A DNA stretch of 64,000 nucleotides from CAYLXN01 sp964388235 (GCA_964388235.1 CAYLXN010000002.1:9253-73252), one strand, 5' to 3'. Positions 50,079 through 59,704 are shown, numbered from the stretch's first letter. Notes: generated from the sequence alone by a model not told the origin. Numbers and translations: made by a program.

Positions 50079-50107
50079 TTGATTTTTAGTGAAATAAATT
50101 ATATAAT
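50079..50107 (+). promoter_or_regulatory. Promoter of the 50149 gene
   Basis: TTGATT, 17 bp, TATAAT; about 35-nt leader with AAGGAGGG. Confidence 0.8.
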
Positions 50108-50148
50108 AGTAAGTATAAAATAACAAAAATATTAAGGAGGGATTAACT

Positions 50149-50697
50149 ATGTTATTTGTGCTCGTTAAGTTACTATTATTCGCTTTATCACCATTTTTTT
50201 GGTACGTTTCTCGACGCAATATCGTGATGAAAAATGCGAAGACAAAGATCGGTGCGATTGTTTTTATCTGTCTAGCAGTCATATGTTCGACTGCGGTACT
50301 GGGTTTTATAGGGGTTATCCTCTCTTTTGTCGTGGGGGATATTCTCATCGGGATAGCTCACTACGGCAAGAACAGTAATCAGCTGGCGATTGAACTTAGA
50401 GAAGTGGACCAGTTTTTCACTGCTAGGGGGATGGATCCCTACATTGAAAAAGGTACGAGAGTCTTGCCTAGGAGTTTGATTTTCTCAATTCTCAGGAGAA
50501 AGTCAAAGCTGACAAAGAAGAAAAAGATTAGCTCTTTTGACAAAGAGGTAGAAAAAAGAAAGAGTTATTCGCCCGAACAAGAAATGCCATCGGAGGAGGC
50601 AGACGATTACGGCTACCAAGAGTCAGAAGACGACAAGCGTCGAGAAAGATTTACTGATGATTTCTGGAATGTTGATCCTGACGATCCTGATGATTGA
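50149..50697 (+). CDS. Two-helix membrane orphan protein with acidic tail
   Basis: 182 aa: two membrane helices (VLVKLLLFALSPFFWYV and IGAIVFICLAVICSTAVLGFIGVI with a further hydrophobic stretch), a central soluble part and an acidic, Asp/Glu-rich C-terminus ending DPDDPDD. AAGGAGGG is the ribosome site, and promoter and terminator are its own. AGA/AGG and ATA codons and strand opposite to its neighbours mark it as an accessory cassette. Unrecognised. Confidence 0.75.
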   Translation: MLFVLVKLLLFALSPFFWYVSRRNIVMKNAKTKIGAIVFICLAVICSTAVLGFIGVILSFVVGDILIGIAHYGKNSNQLAIELREVDQFFTARGMDPYIEKGTRVLPRSLIFSILRRKSKLTKKKKISSFDKEVEKRKSYSPEQEMPSEEADDYGYQESEDDKRRERFTDDFWNVDPDDPDD

Positions 50698-50714
50698 TAG
50701 TAAATTAGTTCTTT

Positions 50715-50741
50715 AAAACCTCACAGCCAGTGAGGTTTTTT
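50715..50741. terminator. Bidirectional terminator (50149 gene and der)
   Basis: AAAACCTCAC, 4-base loop, GTGAGGTTTT-type arms with T runs on both strands; the der stop overlaps it. Confidence 0.85.
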
Positions 50742-52068
50742 ATTTTGGTTTTGAACTGCTGTTGATGAAGGAAAATTTGATCGGTGTGCCTGTGTAGTCG
50801 ATTTCTTCGCGTAGAGTCCGGTCTAGGTAGCGTTTCCAGCTCCAATGTAGTAAGCCCAAGTCTGAGCCGTAAACCACAAACCATGGCGGATTGGTGTCGG
50901 TTTGGACCATGTAGCGAAGCTTTGGATTGGAGTTTTTCAAGCCAGCTGGTGGGTGGTGTTGTTTGGCTTTTGATAAAATCTGATTAAGTTTGGCGGTTGG
51001 GGTTTTTTGTTGACGGCGATTGACGATTTCTGAGGCTAATTCGAAAATTTTGCTGACGTTTTTACCAGTTAAACTAGAGGTGAAAATCAATGGTGCGTAA
51101 GGCGTGAATTTCAGGTGATCAGCGGTGCGATTGATCATATTGTCTTTGTCGGTCTCGGTGGGAATTAAATCGCTTTTTGAGATGACGACAATCAGCCCTC
51201 GCCCAGCTTCGTCAATCATACCAGCTAATTTTTGGTCAAGCTGGGTTTGGTATTCTGTGCCATCGATGACTAGCAGGCAAATGTCGGCCTCTTCGATCGC
51301 TTGCAAAGTCCTTAAGACTGAAAATTTCTCAATTCCTTGTTCTTGCCTGCCAGGGCGCCGAATGCCAGCGGTATCGATCAGTTCGACCGTCTGGCCATGA
51401 TAGCGAACTTTTATTCGGTTTAAGTCACGAGTCGTACCAGCGACGTTGGCGACCACCGCCTGTTGTTTGCCGGCTAAATTGTTAAACAAAAAACTCTTGC
51501 CGACATTTGGCCGGCCGATGAGAGCTATTTTGATATCGCTATCTGATATAACTTCAGAATTCTCTGGAGAATCAGGCAAAAGGTGCGTAAATAGTGATTT
51601 CAATTGGTCGATGCCAGCGTTGTGATTGGCAGAGATTTTTAAGGTATTTTTTACGCCTAGGCTGTAAAATTCGGATTCATCAAGGCTGGTTTTTAAATCG
51701 GCTTTGTTGAGCGCCAAAATAACTGGTTTTGAAGATTTTTGAGCTTTACGAATCATGTTGACCTCTGCTTGTCCAGGGTAAAGTGTTGAGTCAAGTAAAA
51801 TTAAAATTAAGTCGGCCAATTCGGTGGCTTCGGTGATTTGATCTTGAATCGTGGCTTCAAAATCGTCTTCTGGGTCTTTAAGTCCAGCCGTATCGACTAG
51901 CCAGAAGTTGCGTTGGTCGATCGATAATTGAGCCAGAACGTTATCCCTTGTAGTGCCAGCTTCTTTGGCGACGATCGCCTGTCGCTTGCCGATTAATCGA
52001 TTGAAAAGCGAACTTTTACCAGCATTAGCAGGCCCAATAATGGCAATAGTTGGTAACTTTTTGTTCAT
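50740..52068 (-). CDS. der: GTPase Der (EngA), two G domains
   Basis: Ribosome 50S assembly GTPase. 442 aa with tandem G domains: first GPANAGKSSLFN, DTAGL, NKAD; second GRPNVGKSFLFNNL, DTAGI, SKSD; then a KH-like C-terminal domain (PPAGLKNSNPKLRYMVQT). The first P-loop reads GPANAGKS rather than GRPNVGKS, a mild departure. rluB lies 35 bases upstream on the same strand. Confidence 0.96.
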   Translation of the reverse strand: MNKKLPTIAIIGPANAGKSSLFNRLIGKRQAIVAKEAGTTRDNVLAQLSIDQRNFWLVDTAGLKDPEDDFEATIQDQITEATELADLILILLDSTLYPGQAEVNMIRKAQKSSKPVILALNKADLKTSLDESEFYSLGVKNTLKISANHNAGIDQLKSLFTHLLPDSPENSEVISDSDIKIALIGRPNVGKSFLFNNLAGKQQAVVANVAGTTRDLNRIKVRYHGQTVELIDTAGIRRPGRQEQGIEKFSVLRTLQAIEEADICLLVIDGTEYQTQLDQKLAGMIDEAGRGLIVVISKSDLIPTETDKDNMINRTADHLKFTPYAPLIFTSSLTGKNVSKIFELASEIVNRRQQKTPTAKLNQILSKAKQHHPPAGLKNSNPKLRYMVQTDTNPPWFVVYGSDLGLLHWSWKRYLDRTLREEIDYTGTPIKFSFINSSSKPK

Positions 52069-52103
52069 TATCTATAATTATATCATTAAATCGCTCTGAG
52101 CGG

Positions 52104-52808
52104 TTATTTGAAGCTAGTAACCTGCCAGGCGCCTGAGGCTAGCTCCCCCAGTTGATAGTTACCAAGGGCAATGCGATGTAGCTGTATGACTTCGTAGTCT
52201 AAACTGGCAAAAGTTCGCCTTATCTGGCGATTTCTACCTTCATGCATCTCGACCTGCCACCACCGAGCAGATTGGTTTTTCAGGTGGCTGAGTGTCAATT
52301 GACTTTTACCATCAGCTAAATCTACCCCAAAATCGCTGATCATTTGCTGGTGTAGACTTTCTAGGAGCTTATCTAACTTAACCAGATAAGTTTTGTTTTT
52401 GTGAAATTTAGGGTGGGTCATTTTATAAATAAAATCGCCGTCGTTGGTCAATAGGAGTAGCCCAGAGCTGTTTTTATCTAGTCGGCCAACTGGCTTGAGT
52501 TGGTGAAAATCTTTGGGTAAAAGCTGGTAGATCGTCCTGTCGCCAGCTTGTGATCGGCGTGAGCAAGTGTAGCCAACTGGTTTATTGAGAGCGATGATTT
52601 GTTTGGCGGGTTGAGTGGTGATGATTTTACCTCCAACTGATATTTGGTCTTGGGCGGAGATTTTTTGTCCTAGTCTAGCCAAGCTGTTATTGACTTTTAC
52701 TTTTTTGTTGTCGATCAGTAAGTCGGCTTGGCGGCGTGAAATGCCAAGACTGCTAGCTAAAAATTTATTCAATCTTTGCTGTTCAATAAATGTCGATTTA
52801 TCGGTCAT
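52104..52808 (-). CDS. rluB: RsuA/RluB-family rRNA pseudouridine synthase
   Basis: 234 aa. S4 RNA-binding domain at the start (RLNKFLASSLGISRRQADLLIDNKKVKVN split around residues 12-38) and the synthase domain with catalytic Asp in PVGRLDKNSSGLLLLTNDG. It ends with EGRNRQIRRTFASLDYEVIQLHRIALGN, typical of RluB/RsuA. The exact site (23S 2605 or 16S 516) cannot be read. The response regulator gene ends nine bases upstream. Confidence 0.9.
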   Translation of the reverse strand: MTDKSTFIEQQRLNKFLASSLGISRRQADLLIDNKKVKVNNSLARLGQKISAQDQISVGGKIITTQPAKQIIALNKPVGYTCSRRSQAGDRTIYQLLPKDFHQLKPVGRLDKNSSGLLLLTNDGDFIYKMTHPKFHKNKTYLVKLDKLLESLHQQMISDFGVDLADGKSQLTLSHLKNQSARWWQVEMHEGRNRQIRRTFASLDYEVIQLHRIALGNYQLGELASGAWQVTSFK

Positions 52809-52817
52809 CGAGATTGT

Positions 52818-53723
52818 CTAATTTTCAGACAAATTGGTGTCAGTATCGCTAGGAGTTCTTTCTGGTGGAGTGATATTTATGCCAGTTCTCTGGCTTGGAT
52901 AATGAACTTCATCTCGATCATAACTAGGTAGTGAGCGCTCAGATAGATTGCGGTCGACGATTTCTGGCTCAGGGGCTGGCGTAGACTCAGCTTCCGAAGT
53001 TGTTGTATTTTCTTCAACAATATCTGCTGGTACAGTAATTTCGGGTAAAGGGTCGATTTGAGGAGTGGTTTCTGCTGGTTGATTGACTGGAGCCTGTTCT
53101 TCGACTGAGCTCTCTTCAGGAACGCTGGTAGTGTTTGGTTGGTCCTGGTCTGGTGTAATTACTGGCTGGTCAGTGTTGTCGTCTAATGTTTCGACTTTTG
53201 GCTGAGCAGTGGTTTCGTCGGTTGGAGTTTCTTCTTGAGCTACTGATGCTTCTTGGTCGCCTGAAGTTTGATCAGTGTCTGAGGTCGCACGATTGGACCA
53301 AGCGTCACTAACTTCGGGACCGCTAAATAAATTGTTTTCTTCAACTGAAGGTAATTTATTCTCCAGAACTTCTTTAACCGAACGAACTACGTCCTCAATG
53401 CCAACTTGAGACTTAACTAAATACAAGTTTGCCCCCAAGGACTCCCCTTTGGCTCGTTGCTCATCACTGGACAAAGCCGTCATGATGATGACTTTGATGT
53501 TTTGAGTCTCTGGTGTATTTCTGAGGATATCCAACATGTCGAAGCCAGATACTCGGGGCATCATCACGTCGCTTAATATTAAATCAGGTTGTTCTTTTTT
53601 GGCCATGACAATTGCCTCTTCGCCATCGCTGGCCGATACAATATCATAACCTTCTGCTAATAGCCTAACTCCGTATATTTCACGTAAGGCTTTGTCGTCT
53701 TCTACTAATAAAATCTTTGCCAT
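52818..53723 (-). CDS. Response regulator with long disordered tail
   Basis: 301 aa. Residues 1-120 form a receiver domain: LLVEDDKALR, phospho-Asp in DLILSDVMMPRVSGFD, IIMTALSSDEQ and YLVKSQ. The remaining 180 residues have no fold I can see: Thr/Pro/Glu/Gln-rich (TDQPVITPDQDQPNTTSVPE). No DNA-binding output, so it acts by contact. It lies 37 bases after its kinase gene in the same direction. Confidence 0.88.
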   Translation of the reverse strand: MAKILLVEDDKALREIYGVRLLAEGYDIVSASDGEEAIVMAKKEQPDLILSDVMMPRVSGFDMLDILRNTPETQNIKVIIMTALSSDEQRAKGESLGANLYLVKSQVGIEDVVRSVKEVLENKLPSVEENNLFSGPEVSDAWSNRATSDTDQTSGDQEASVAQEETPTDETTAQPKVETLDDNTDQPVITPDQDQPNTTSVPEESSVEEQAPVNQPAETTPQIDPLPEITVPADIVEENTTTSEAESTPAPEPEIVDRNLSERSLPSYDRDEVHYPSQRTGINITPPERTPSDTDTNLSEN

Positions 53724-53760
53724 AACTTCCTTCTATTATATAACTAGTTTTATAAAAATG

Positions 53761-56004
53761 CTAGTGCTTTGAGTTGGTATTGTCGCTGTGCTTTTTCTTT
53801 AAAATATTGTGAGGTAACAGTTCTAGGTACGACTCTTTGTATTTCTCGATCAGGTCAATTGTCAGTTGGTCGGTCTTCTCGTCAATGGCAGGAGTGTGAT
53901 GTTTAACTTTTTCAACCACTGATTCACTGGAGGTAGTGGTTTCTTGAGTCTGCTGGCTGTCGGTGGCTGCTTTTTGCTGACTTAATTCTCGCTTAATCTT
54001 TTCGTCTTGCTCAATCTTATCGCGGAATTTATTTGCAAACCGACTATTTTTTGATAAGACTTTTTTGATGTCGTCTAGGGTGACTTCTTTTTGGGTCCAA
54101 GCTGAAGCGATAGTCTCGACGTCAACTATCTTGTCGGTCAGCGGATCTTTGATGTGGGTGGCTTTGCTGGCAGCCAAAATTTCTAGTAACTGGTCGTCGT
54201 CTAGCGGTTTTTTCTGTTTGAGGCCGGCTTCTTGATTGCTAGCGTCGTTTTTGTCTGGGACTAAAAGTGCTGAATAAGTTTTTGCTGGTTTGTCTTTGCT
54301 GCTAGGTTTGGCGGTTAGGTCAGTTGGTTTAGGGGTTGCAACTGGTGGTGGCGTTGAGGTTGGAGCGGCGAGACTTTGATCGGTATCGGTTGAAGCTAGC
54401 AAAAATTCTAAATCCTTATCGGGAGCTGACTCCAGGTCGAGGGTTTCTTTTTGTGGTTCGATGACTTTTTCCTTGGCTGATCGCTCAGAAATAGTTTGGT
54501 AATTGGAAGTTTTTTGCGGCTCAACAGTGTCTTTTTTGGGTGGTGCGTAACTAGACATGGTTGTTGATTGGCTGACTAGAGGCGATGAAGATGGCGTTCG
54601 TTGCCTGATTAAATCACCGCCGCGGACGGTTTGCGCCTCTAGGCGAAGCATTTGAGTGGCTTTTTCGGTGGATAATCTTGGAAGCGAAGCGAAGAAACTA
54701 CTGCCCTTACCGAAGGTACTTTTAGCCCAGACGCGGCCATGGAAATTTTCGATAATTTTACGAGTTAAGTACAAACCTAAGCCCGTGCCATTTCTTTCTC
54801 TTGTTTGACTGTTATCGACTCGATAGAATTTCTGGAACAAGTGATCAATATCTTCTGGCGGAATACCGATGCCGCTATCAGTGATTGTGATTAAGGCATT
54901 ATCATTGTCGTCAATGCCGACATCAACCTCTACCGAGCCTTTCTCGGTGTATTTGATTGCGTTTGATACTAGATTGCTAATGGCTTCAGTCAATAAGTGA
55001 CGGTCTGCGTTGATGTAAACCACGGGAGCGATTTTTCGAATACCGCCTTCAATATTGCTGGTAGGTAGGAATTTAAGCTCGATCTCCTTTTCTTTAGCTT
55101 CCATCTGGTGATTTTCAGTTACAGTTTCGGCTAATTCGACGATGTTTATCACCTTTAAGTCCATGTCTAGGCGTCCATCCTCGGCTTTGGAGATGTTGAG
55201 GAGGTTTGAATATAACTCGCCCAAGTGCCTAGTCGAATCTTTAGCTTTATAGAGGAAGTTTCTAGCTCGCTCATCGATGCTGGCGGTTTTTTCGTTAAGC
55301 GCTAGGCCGATGTAGCCATCAATGGCTGCTACTGGAGTCCGCATTTCATGACTAGCGGTACTGATAAATTCCTTCTGTTCGCGCTCTTCTTTTATCTCAT
55401 GGGAAATGTTGCGAAAAGTGACAATGGTTGATTTTGATTCATCCCTGACGGGTGTGGCCAGAATATTAACCGGAATGATTCTACCAGAAAAAGTTTTTAG
55501 GTTAATCGAGCGACTGGTGGCGGCATTGCCAGTCGAAATGGCTTTTTTGATCGGGTCAAGCTCTTCGTCGATTGGTTTGCCAGCGTTGTTAACTACCTGC
55601 AGAACAGTGACATAGTCAATGCCGACTGACTCTTCTTTTTTCCAACCGATTAGCTTTTGGGCTTCGGGGTTGATTAATTCTATTTTGCCGCTGCCATCAA
55701 TCGAGACGATACCTTCAGCCACGGAATCAATAATCACAGCTGAAATTGTGGCTAGGTCGTTGGGGTTGGCTTTTGAGCCAGCGAAAATTTGACCGTTAGC
55801 TTGGGCAGTGGCTTTGATAGTGGCGGCGACGGCAGCAATCAAGACGATGGCTAGCGATAAGACGATTTTTAAGACGTTAGTTTGCTCTGAGATAAACTCA
55901 ACGACAGTGACAATTAAGCCGAAGATAGCAATGGCGATTAAGCTATAAGTTTGGGCGGTAGTGGCGCTAGTCGGTTTTGATTTGGTTTTTGGTTTGTCAC
56001 TCAT
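53761..56004 (-). CDS. PAS-containing membrane histidine kinase with extended C-terminal tail
   Basis: 747 aa. Two closely spaced membrane helices (about 20-40 and 47-67) with almost no outer loop, a PAS domain (ISAVIIDSVAEGIVSIDGSGKIELINPEA), phospho-His in STASHEMRTPVAAIDGY, N box (NLVSNAIKYTEKG), G1 (ITDSGIGIPP) and G2 (GTGLGLYLTRKI). After residue ~450 comes a ~300-residue low-complexity tail with two short helical, possibly conserved segments (DDQLLEILAASKATHIKDP and DDIKKVLSKNSRFANKF). Both partners of this system carry such tails. Signal unknown; probably cytoplasmic or membrane-derived. Confidence 0.9.
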   Translation of the reverse strand: MSDKPKTKSKPTSATTAQTYSLIAIAIFGLIVTVVEFISEQTNVLKIVLSLAIVLIAAVAATIKATAQANGQIFAGSKANPNDLATISAVIIDSVAEGIVSIDGSGKIELINPEAQKLIGWKKEESVGIDYVTVLQVVNNAGKPIDEELDPIKKAISTGNAATSRSINLKTFSGRIIPVNILATPVRDESKSTIVTFRNISHEIKEEREQKEFISTASHEMRTPVAAIDGYIGLALNEKTASIDERARNFLYKAKDSTRHLGELYSNLLNISKAEDGRLDMDLKVINIVELAETVTENHQMEAKEKEIELKFLPTSNIEGGIRKIAPVVYINADRHLLTEAISNLVSNAIKYTEKGSVEVDVGIDDNDNALITITDSGIGIPPEDIDHLFQKFYRVDNSQTRERNGTGLGLYLTRKIIENFHGRVWAKSTFGKGSSFFASLPRLSTEKATQMLRLEAQTVRGGDLIRQRTPSSSPLVSQSTTMSSYAPPKKDTVEPQKTSNYQTISERSAKEKVIEPQKETLDLESAPDKDLEFLLASTDTDQSLAAPTSTPPPVATPKPTDLTAKPSSKDKPAKTYSALLVPDKNDASNQEAGLKQKKPLDDDQLLEILAASKATHIKDPLTDKIVDVETIASAWTQKEVTLDDIKKVLSKNSRFANKFRDKIEQDEKIKRELSQQKAATDSQQTQETTTSSESVVEKVKHHTPAIDEKTDQLTIDLIEKYKESYLELLPHNILKKKHSDNTNSKH

Positions 56005-56053
56005 GATAACTAAATTATAGCATAAACTTTATTATCACACACAATAGAAAAAT

Positions 56054-56080
56054 AAAACACCTATTGAAATAGGTGTTTTA
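56054..56080 (-). terminator. Terminator of the cupin gene
   Basis: AAAACACCTATT, loop, AATAGGTGTTTT, T run on minus. Confidence 0.85.
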
Positions 56081-56093
56081 TAGAAAACGAGTG

Positions 56094-56531
56094 CTAATTA
56101 TAAGCGTGATCGTGTTCTTCAGCTTCGGCTGCGTCGGACTCTTCTTTAGTTGCGTGAACAGTTCCGTGTTCGTGGTGAACTGGTGAGTAGATAGAGTAGA
56201 TCTTTAACTCTTCGTCGCCAGTATTGGTCACATTGTGCCATTTGCCAGCTGGGATGAAAATTCCAAAATCTTCTTCGGCTACTTGCTCAAAGGCTAGGTC
56301 ATCTTCGGCCTCGCCCATTTGAACTTTACCAGTACCTTGTTCTACTCTTAAGAACTGATCGTTGTCGGGGTGAACTTCAAGTCCGATTTCTCCACCTACA
56401 GGTATGCTCATTAAAGTCATTTGAAGGTGTTGGCCGGTCCAGAAAGCGGTTCGGTAATTAGTGTTTTCTTTGGTAGCCTCCTCGATGTCAACTACAAATG
56501 GTTCAGGTCCGTAATCTTTTAATTCTGTCAT
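56094..56531 (-). CDS. Small cupin-fold protein
   Basis: 145 aa, one cupin barrel. Motif 1 is GGEIGLEVHPDNDQFLRVEQGTG (His, then Asp and Gln where His and Glu are usual); motif 2 is PAGKWHNVTNTG with its His. The C-terminal tail is His/Glu-rich (HHEHGTV, EAEEHDHAYN) and may bind metal. AAGGAGAA precedes the ATG. Substrate or role unknown; it is monocistronic between a kinase and an exported sulfotransferase-like gene. Confidence 0.85.
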   Translation of the reverse strand: MTELKDYGPEPFVVDIEEATKENTNYRTAFWTGQHLQMTLMSIPVGGEIGLEVHPDNDQFLRVEQGTGKVQMGEAEDDLAFEQVAEEDFGIFIPAGKWHNVTNTGDEELKIYSIYSPVHHEHGTVHATKEESDAAEAEEHDHAYN

Positions 56532-56612
56532 TTTTAATATTCTCCTTTCTCTTCTTACTCTTTAATTTTACCATAAAAAAGTAATTTTTTCTAGGCAGCG
56601 GGATGGAGGGAA

Positions 56613-58580
56613 TTAAAAATTGACAAATAGCTTAGGATTGTAGATGGTGTCGTTAATTTTTAGGAAAATATTGTACTTGCCGCTTAATCCTTGGCGATTG
56701 ATATAGTGGATAATTGGCAGGCCGTTGGCGGTTTCTTCGGCTGTGAGAATGTCCACGCATAAAGCTGTGTAAGGTTTTTTGCTAATTGGCACTTGGTAGG
56801 TTTTGGTTTCTTCGGGTTTATTCAAAAATAGCTTCACATCTTCACCTGACTGGAAAGTTCCGCTCATCACTAAACGGTCGTATTCTTTTTTAAACCAAAT
56901 TTCCCGCTTATCAAAATCTTTGTCAGTTTTGATGGCTGACGATAAATTGACGGTGACTGGGTTTTTGTCGACTTTTGTCTGGGCCAGGGAGCCAACTTGT
57001 TTTGCTTGGCTGAGTTTTAGCTGAGTGTCTTGATTGGTGTAAAGCGGCATTTTTTCTGCTCGGTAGAAATTAGCGTCTAATTCTAGTTCAAAAATTAATT
57101 GATCGTTTAATATTTCGGTAGTGAAGCTGCGTAATTTATCAGCGCCAACCACACCCGCTGGGAAGTCGGTCACCTTGCCATCTTTGTAATTAACTCCGCC
57201 TGAATGGATCAAGGTGTGATTCGGCTTTAGATAATCAGAGTCTGAAATGTATGGGGAATAATAACTACTACCCCGCTGTTTGCCGTATTGCCAAACTTGT
57301 TTAATCGTTTTGTTGTCTTTATCAATTTGGTAAATTACTGATCGGCTATAGCTAGTGTCAGCGAAAGTTAGCTTGTCCTTGTTTTTAGTTTTATTGTTGC
57401 CATTGTCAAAAATCATGATTTTATTGTCTGGCAAGAAGGTTGCGGCGTGTTGCTCCCATTGCCACTCAAAAGGTTCTTTGTCGACTGGTTTTAGGAAATA
57501 TTTTCGCCACTCAGCACCCCAACCCTCGGGTGAACCAATAATATAATTTAGCTTCCCGGAACTGTAGTCAACATTGACGACGGCATCTTGGTGGCGCCCC
57601 GAAAGTAGCAGTGAATCGGTTTTGGGGTCATAGTCAACGGAGTTATTATGAAACCAATCGTAAGTCGTCCAGGCGATTGATTTACCTTGATCGACTGGCA
57701 AGATGTCTTTTAAGTCAATCTTTTTGACAATTTCGCCAGTTTTGGGATTTATTTCGGAAACTATATCTTCAACTGTGCCATGGTCGCTGTTAAAATCGTC
57801 ACTAGCTACGATCAAATTACCATTTTGCAACTCGTGATAGTCGTGGTGGTAACCGCCCTCAAGGGTGATTTCGTTGTAAATTTTACCTAGTAAATCCATT
57901 TCGTACAATCCTGTACTGTAGTAAGGTTGGTGAATTAATCGCTCGGTGCTGAGGTATAGTTTTCCGTTTTGGTTGCGCTTAATTTCCCACATAAAATCAT
58001 CAGTTAAATACCAACGAACATCACCATTGACGTCAAAGGCAGCAGCAGTCGAATTAGGAGAAGATGGGGTCAGGAAGTATAGCTGGTTAGTCAGCTGGTC
58101 TTTTTTGTGTTTGACGGAAATCTTTTTAGGAAAATCTTTCGGCAGGGGTTCAGTTTTGATGGTCAAATTTTTGGTCTGGTCTGGTGTTTTGATAGTGATT
58201 TGGTTTTCTTGTCCTGGATATAGGCCGTAAACCGGTATTCGGTGTTGAGTCTCTTTAGCAAAAGTGTGGCTGAAAGTTGTTAGCTCGTCTTTGCCGTTGA
58301 TAGTTATCTCTACAGAGGTAGGTTTATCAGTATTAAATAAAATCAGAGCTGTCAATGGTGATATTTGGTAAGGATTGACGATCACTTTTGGCTGATCAAG
58401 CGAGTAATCGGTATTATTAAAATCCTGTTCTATCTGTGATTGTCGATTAACCAAGCTTTCGACCTGTTCAATTTCTTGAAAATCTAAGACGTTAGTCTTT
58501 AGAGACAGCCAAACGCCGACTCCAGTGATAATAATCAAAATAAGGGCGATTGCTAGGGCTCGTTTATGCTTGTTGGTCAT
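56613..58580 (-). CDS. Membrane-anchored arylsulfotransferase-like (ASST) beta-propeller protein
   Basis: 655 aa from the ATG at 58580, which overlaps the thioredoxin-like stop (ATGA); an ATG 75 bases earlier lies inside that gene. One N-terminal membrane helix (ALAIALILIIITGVGVWL), a beta-rich domain, then the ASST propeller: GYHHDYHELQNGNLIVASDD, DWFHNNSVDYDPKTDSLLLSGRHQD, WGAEWRKYF and HAATFLPDNKIMIFDNGN. The HDxxE and HxN motifs fit the family catalytic histidines. Usually exported and dependent on a disulfide; the neighbouring thioredoxin-like gene fits. Confidence 0.82.
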   Translation of the reverse strand: MTNKHKRALAIALILIIITGVGVWLSLKTNVLDFQEIEQVESLVNRQSQIEQDFNNTDYSLDQPKVIVNPYQISPLTALILFNTDKPTSVEITINGKDELTTFSHTFAKETQHRIPVYGLYPGQENQITIKTPDQTKNLTIKTEPLPKDFPKKISVKHKKDQLTNQLYFLTPSSPNSTAAAFDVNGDVRWYLTDDFMWEIKRNQNGKLYLSTERLIHQPYYSTGLYEMDLLGKIYNEITLEGGYHHDYHELQNGNLIVASDDFNSDHGTVEDIVSEINPKTGEIVKKIDLKDILPVDQGKSIAWTTYDWFHNNSVDYDPKTDSLLLSGRHQDAVVNVDYSSGKLNYIIGSPEGWGAEWRKYFLKPVDKEPFEWQWEQHAATFLPDNKIMIFDNGNNKTKNKDKLTFADTSYSRSVIYQIDKDNKTIKQVWQYGKQRGSSYYSPYISDSDYLKPNHTLIHSGGVNYKDGKVTDFPAGVVGADKLRSFTTEILNDQLIFELELDANFYRAEKMPLYTNQDTQLKLSQAKQVGSLAQTKVDKNPVTVNLSSAIKTDKDFDKREIWFKKEYDRLVMSGTFQSGEDVKLFLNKPEETKTYQVPISKKPYTALCVDILTAEETANGLPIIHYINRQGLSGKYNIFLKINDTIYNPKLFVNF

Positions 58581-59248
58581 TTTTCGGCACCTTGATTTCT
58601 TGAAGTGTGATTTTTGATTCGAAAAACTACGAGACCGATGATCGCAACGGCGCAAATGGTGGCGATAGCTATAGCTACTGACTTGTCTTTGGTGGCGCGA
58701 GTGGTAGTTTCGGGTATTTGGTTGTAGTTTTCTGGTTGCGGTTTTTGGTTTTTAATTTCTCCGCCTTCCATCAGTAACGGGTCGGTTTTGTCGGCTTGAC
58801 TAAGAATTGATTGGTTAATGTTTTGATCTGGTTTTTTGCTAAATTTTTGAATTTTGGTTCTGATGGCGGTCTGAGTGTTGGTCGATTTGTTGTCGTAGCC
58901 AACTATGACTTCTTGGCCGATCACCAAGGCTGGCACTCCAGTTACTGGCTGGTCCAATTGTTTCATGATATCGAGAAATAGTTGCTGGTGCTGTTGATTA
59001 TTTGAAATTTCGAACATCGCCACCTTGGCCTTTAGTTGATTTTTAGTAATCGATTGTAGAAACTCAATTTCTTGCTTGCAATGATTGCAATTATTACTGT
59101 AAAACAAATAGATAATTGGCTGATTGTTGGCGTTTTTGATAAAGTCATCAACCGCTAAAACCGAAGTTTGAGTTAGTTGCGGCACAATCAAGCCAGTTAG
59201 AAATATAATCAGTAGAAAAAGATATCGAATGGCTGATTTTGAGTGCAT
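58577..59248 (-). CDS. Membrane-anchored thioredoxin-like protein
   Basis: 223 aa: signal peptide (YLFLLIIFLTGLIVPQL, cleavage near VLAVDD), thioredoxin fold with redox motif SNNCNHCKQE (CNHC), cis-Pro region (GVPALVIGQEVIVG), a low-complexity linker and a C-terminal membrane helix (VAIAIATICAVAIIGLVVF). Domain faces outside. It probably makes or isomerises disulfides or delivers electrons to exported proteins, its immediate partner being the ASST-like protein (4-base overlap). Confidence 0.85.
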   Translation of the reverse strand: MHSKSAIRYLFLLIIFLTGLIVPQLTQTSVLAVDDFIKNANNQPIIYLFYSNNCNHCKQEIEFLQSITKNQLKAKVAMFEISNNQQHQQLFLDIMKQLDQPVTGVPALVIGQEVIVGYDNKSTNTQTAIRTKIQKFSKKPDQNINQSILSQADKTDPLLMEGGEIKNQKPQPENYNQIPETTTRATKDKSVAIAIATICAVAIIGLVVFRIKNHTSRNQGAEK

Positions 59249-59291
59249 AACTTTCTTTACAGTAACATAAAATTAATATTTTTAATAGACT

Positions 59292-59696
59292 TTAGCGGTT
59301 TGTTGGGTAGCCTTGATTTTTTAATTTAGTTAGGCCACCTAGATCGGTGATGTTGGTAAAACCAGCTTTTTCGAGCAGTTGCTTGGCGGTGGCAGAGCGA
59401 TTGCCGCTGCGACAATAGACGGCAATTGGCTGATCTTTGTCGATGTCAGGTAATTGTCCGCTGTCGATCTTATCCACTGGCAACAAGACTGCTCCTTCGA
59501 TATGCTCTTGCTGGTATTCTTCGGCTGTGCGGACGTCGTAGATTGTAGTAAAATCGGTAACTTGTGGTTGATTGGTGGTTTGCTGTTGAACTGGTTGGCA
59601 AGCAGCGCCCTGACAAGTCGATTGAGAGTTGAGATACCAACCAAACAAACCGACGATGGCTGCTAGTATAATGATTTTTGGTAAATGCTGTTTCAT
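59292..59696 (-). CDS. Membrane-anchored rhodanese-domain protein
   Basis: 134 aa. N-terminal signal anchor (IIILAAIVGLFGWYL), short linker with two cysteines (STCQGAACQPVQ), then a single rhodanese domain with DVRTAEEYQQEHIEGAVLL and active-site cysteine in YCRSGNRSA. Outer location. Rhodanese domains carry persulfide sulfur. Sits eight bases after the cytoplasmic rhodanese gene and 43 before the thioredoxin-like gene: one operon of sulfur/thiol chemistry. Confidence 0.9.
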   Translation of the reverse strand: MKQHLPKIIILAAIVGLFGWYLNSQSTCQGAACQPVQQQTTNQPQVTDFTTIYDVRTAEEYQQEHIEGAVLLPVDKIDSGQLPDIDKDQPIAVYCRSGNRSATAKQLLEKAGFTNITDLGGLTKLKNQGYPTNR

Positions 59697-59704
59697 AGAC
59701 TCCC

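Noticed and set aside
50149..50697. KwaA partner for the KwaB-like protein
   Set aside because: It has two, not four, membrane helices, is 35 kb away and has different codon use.
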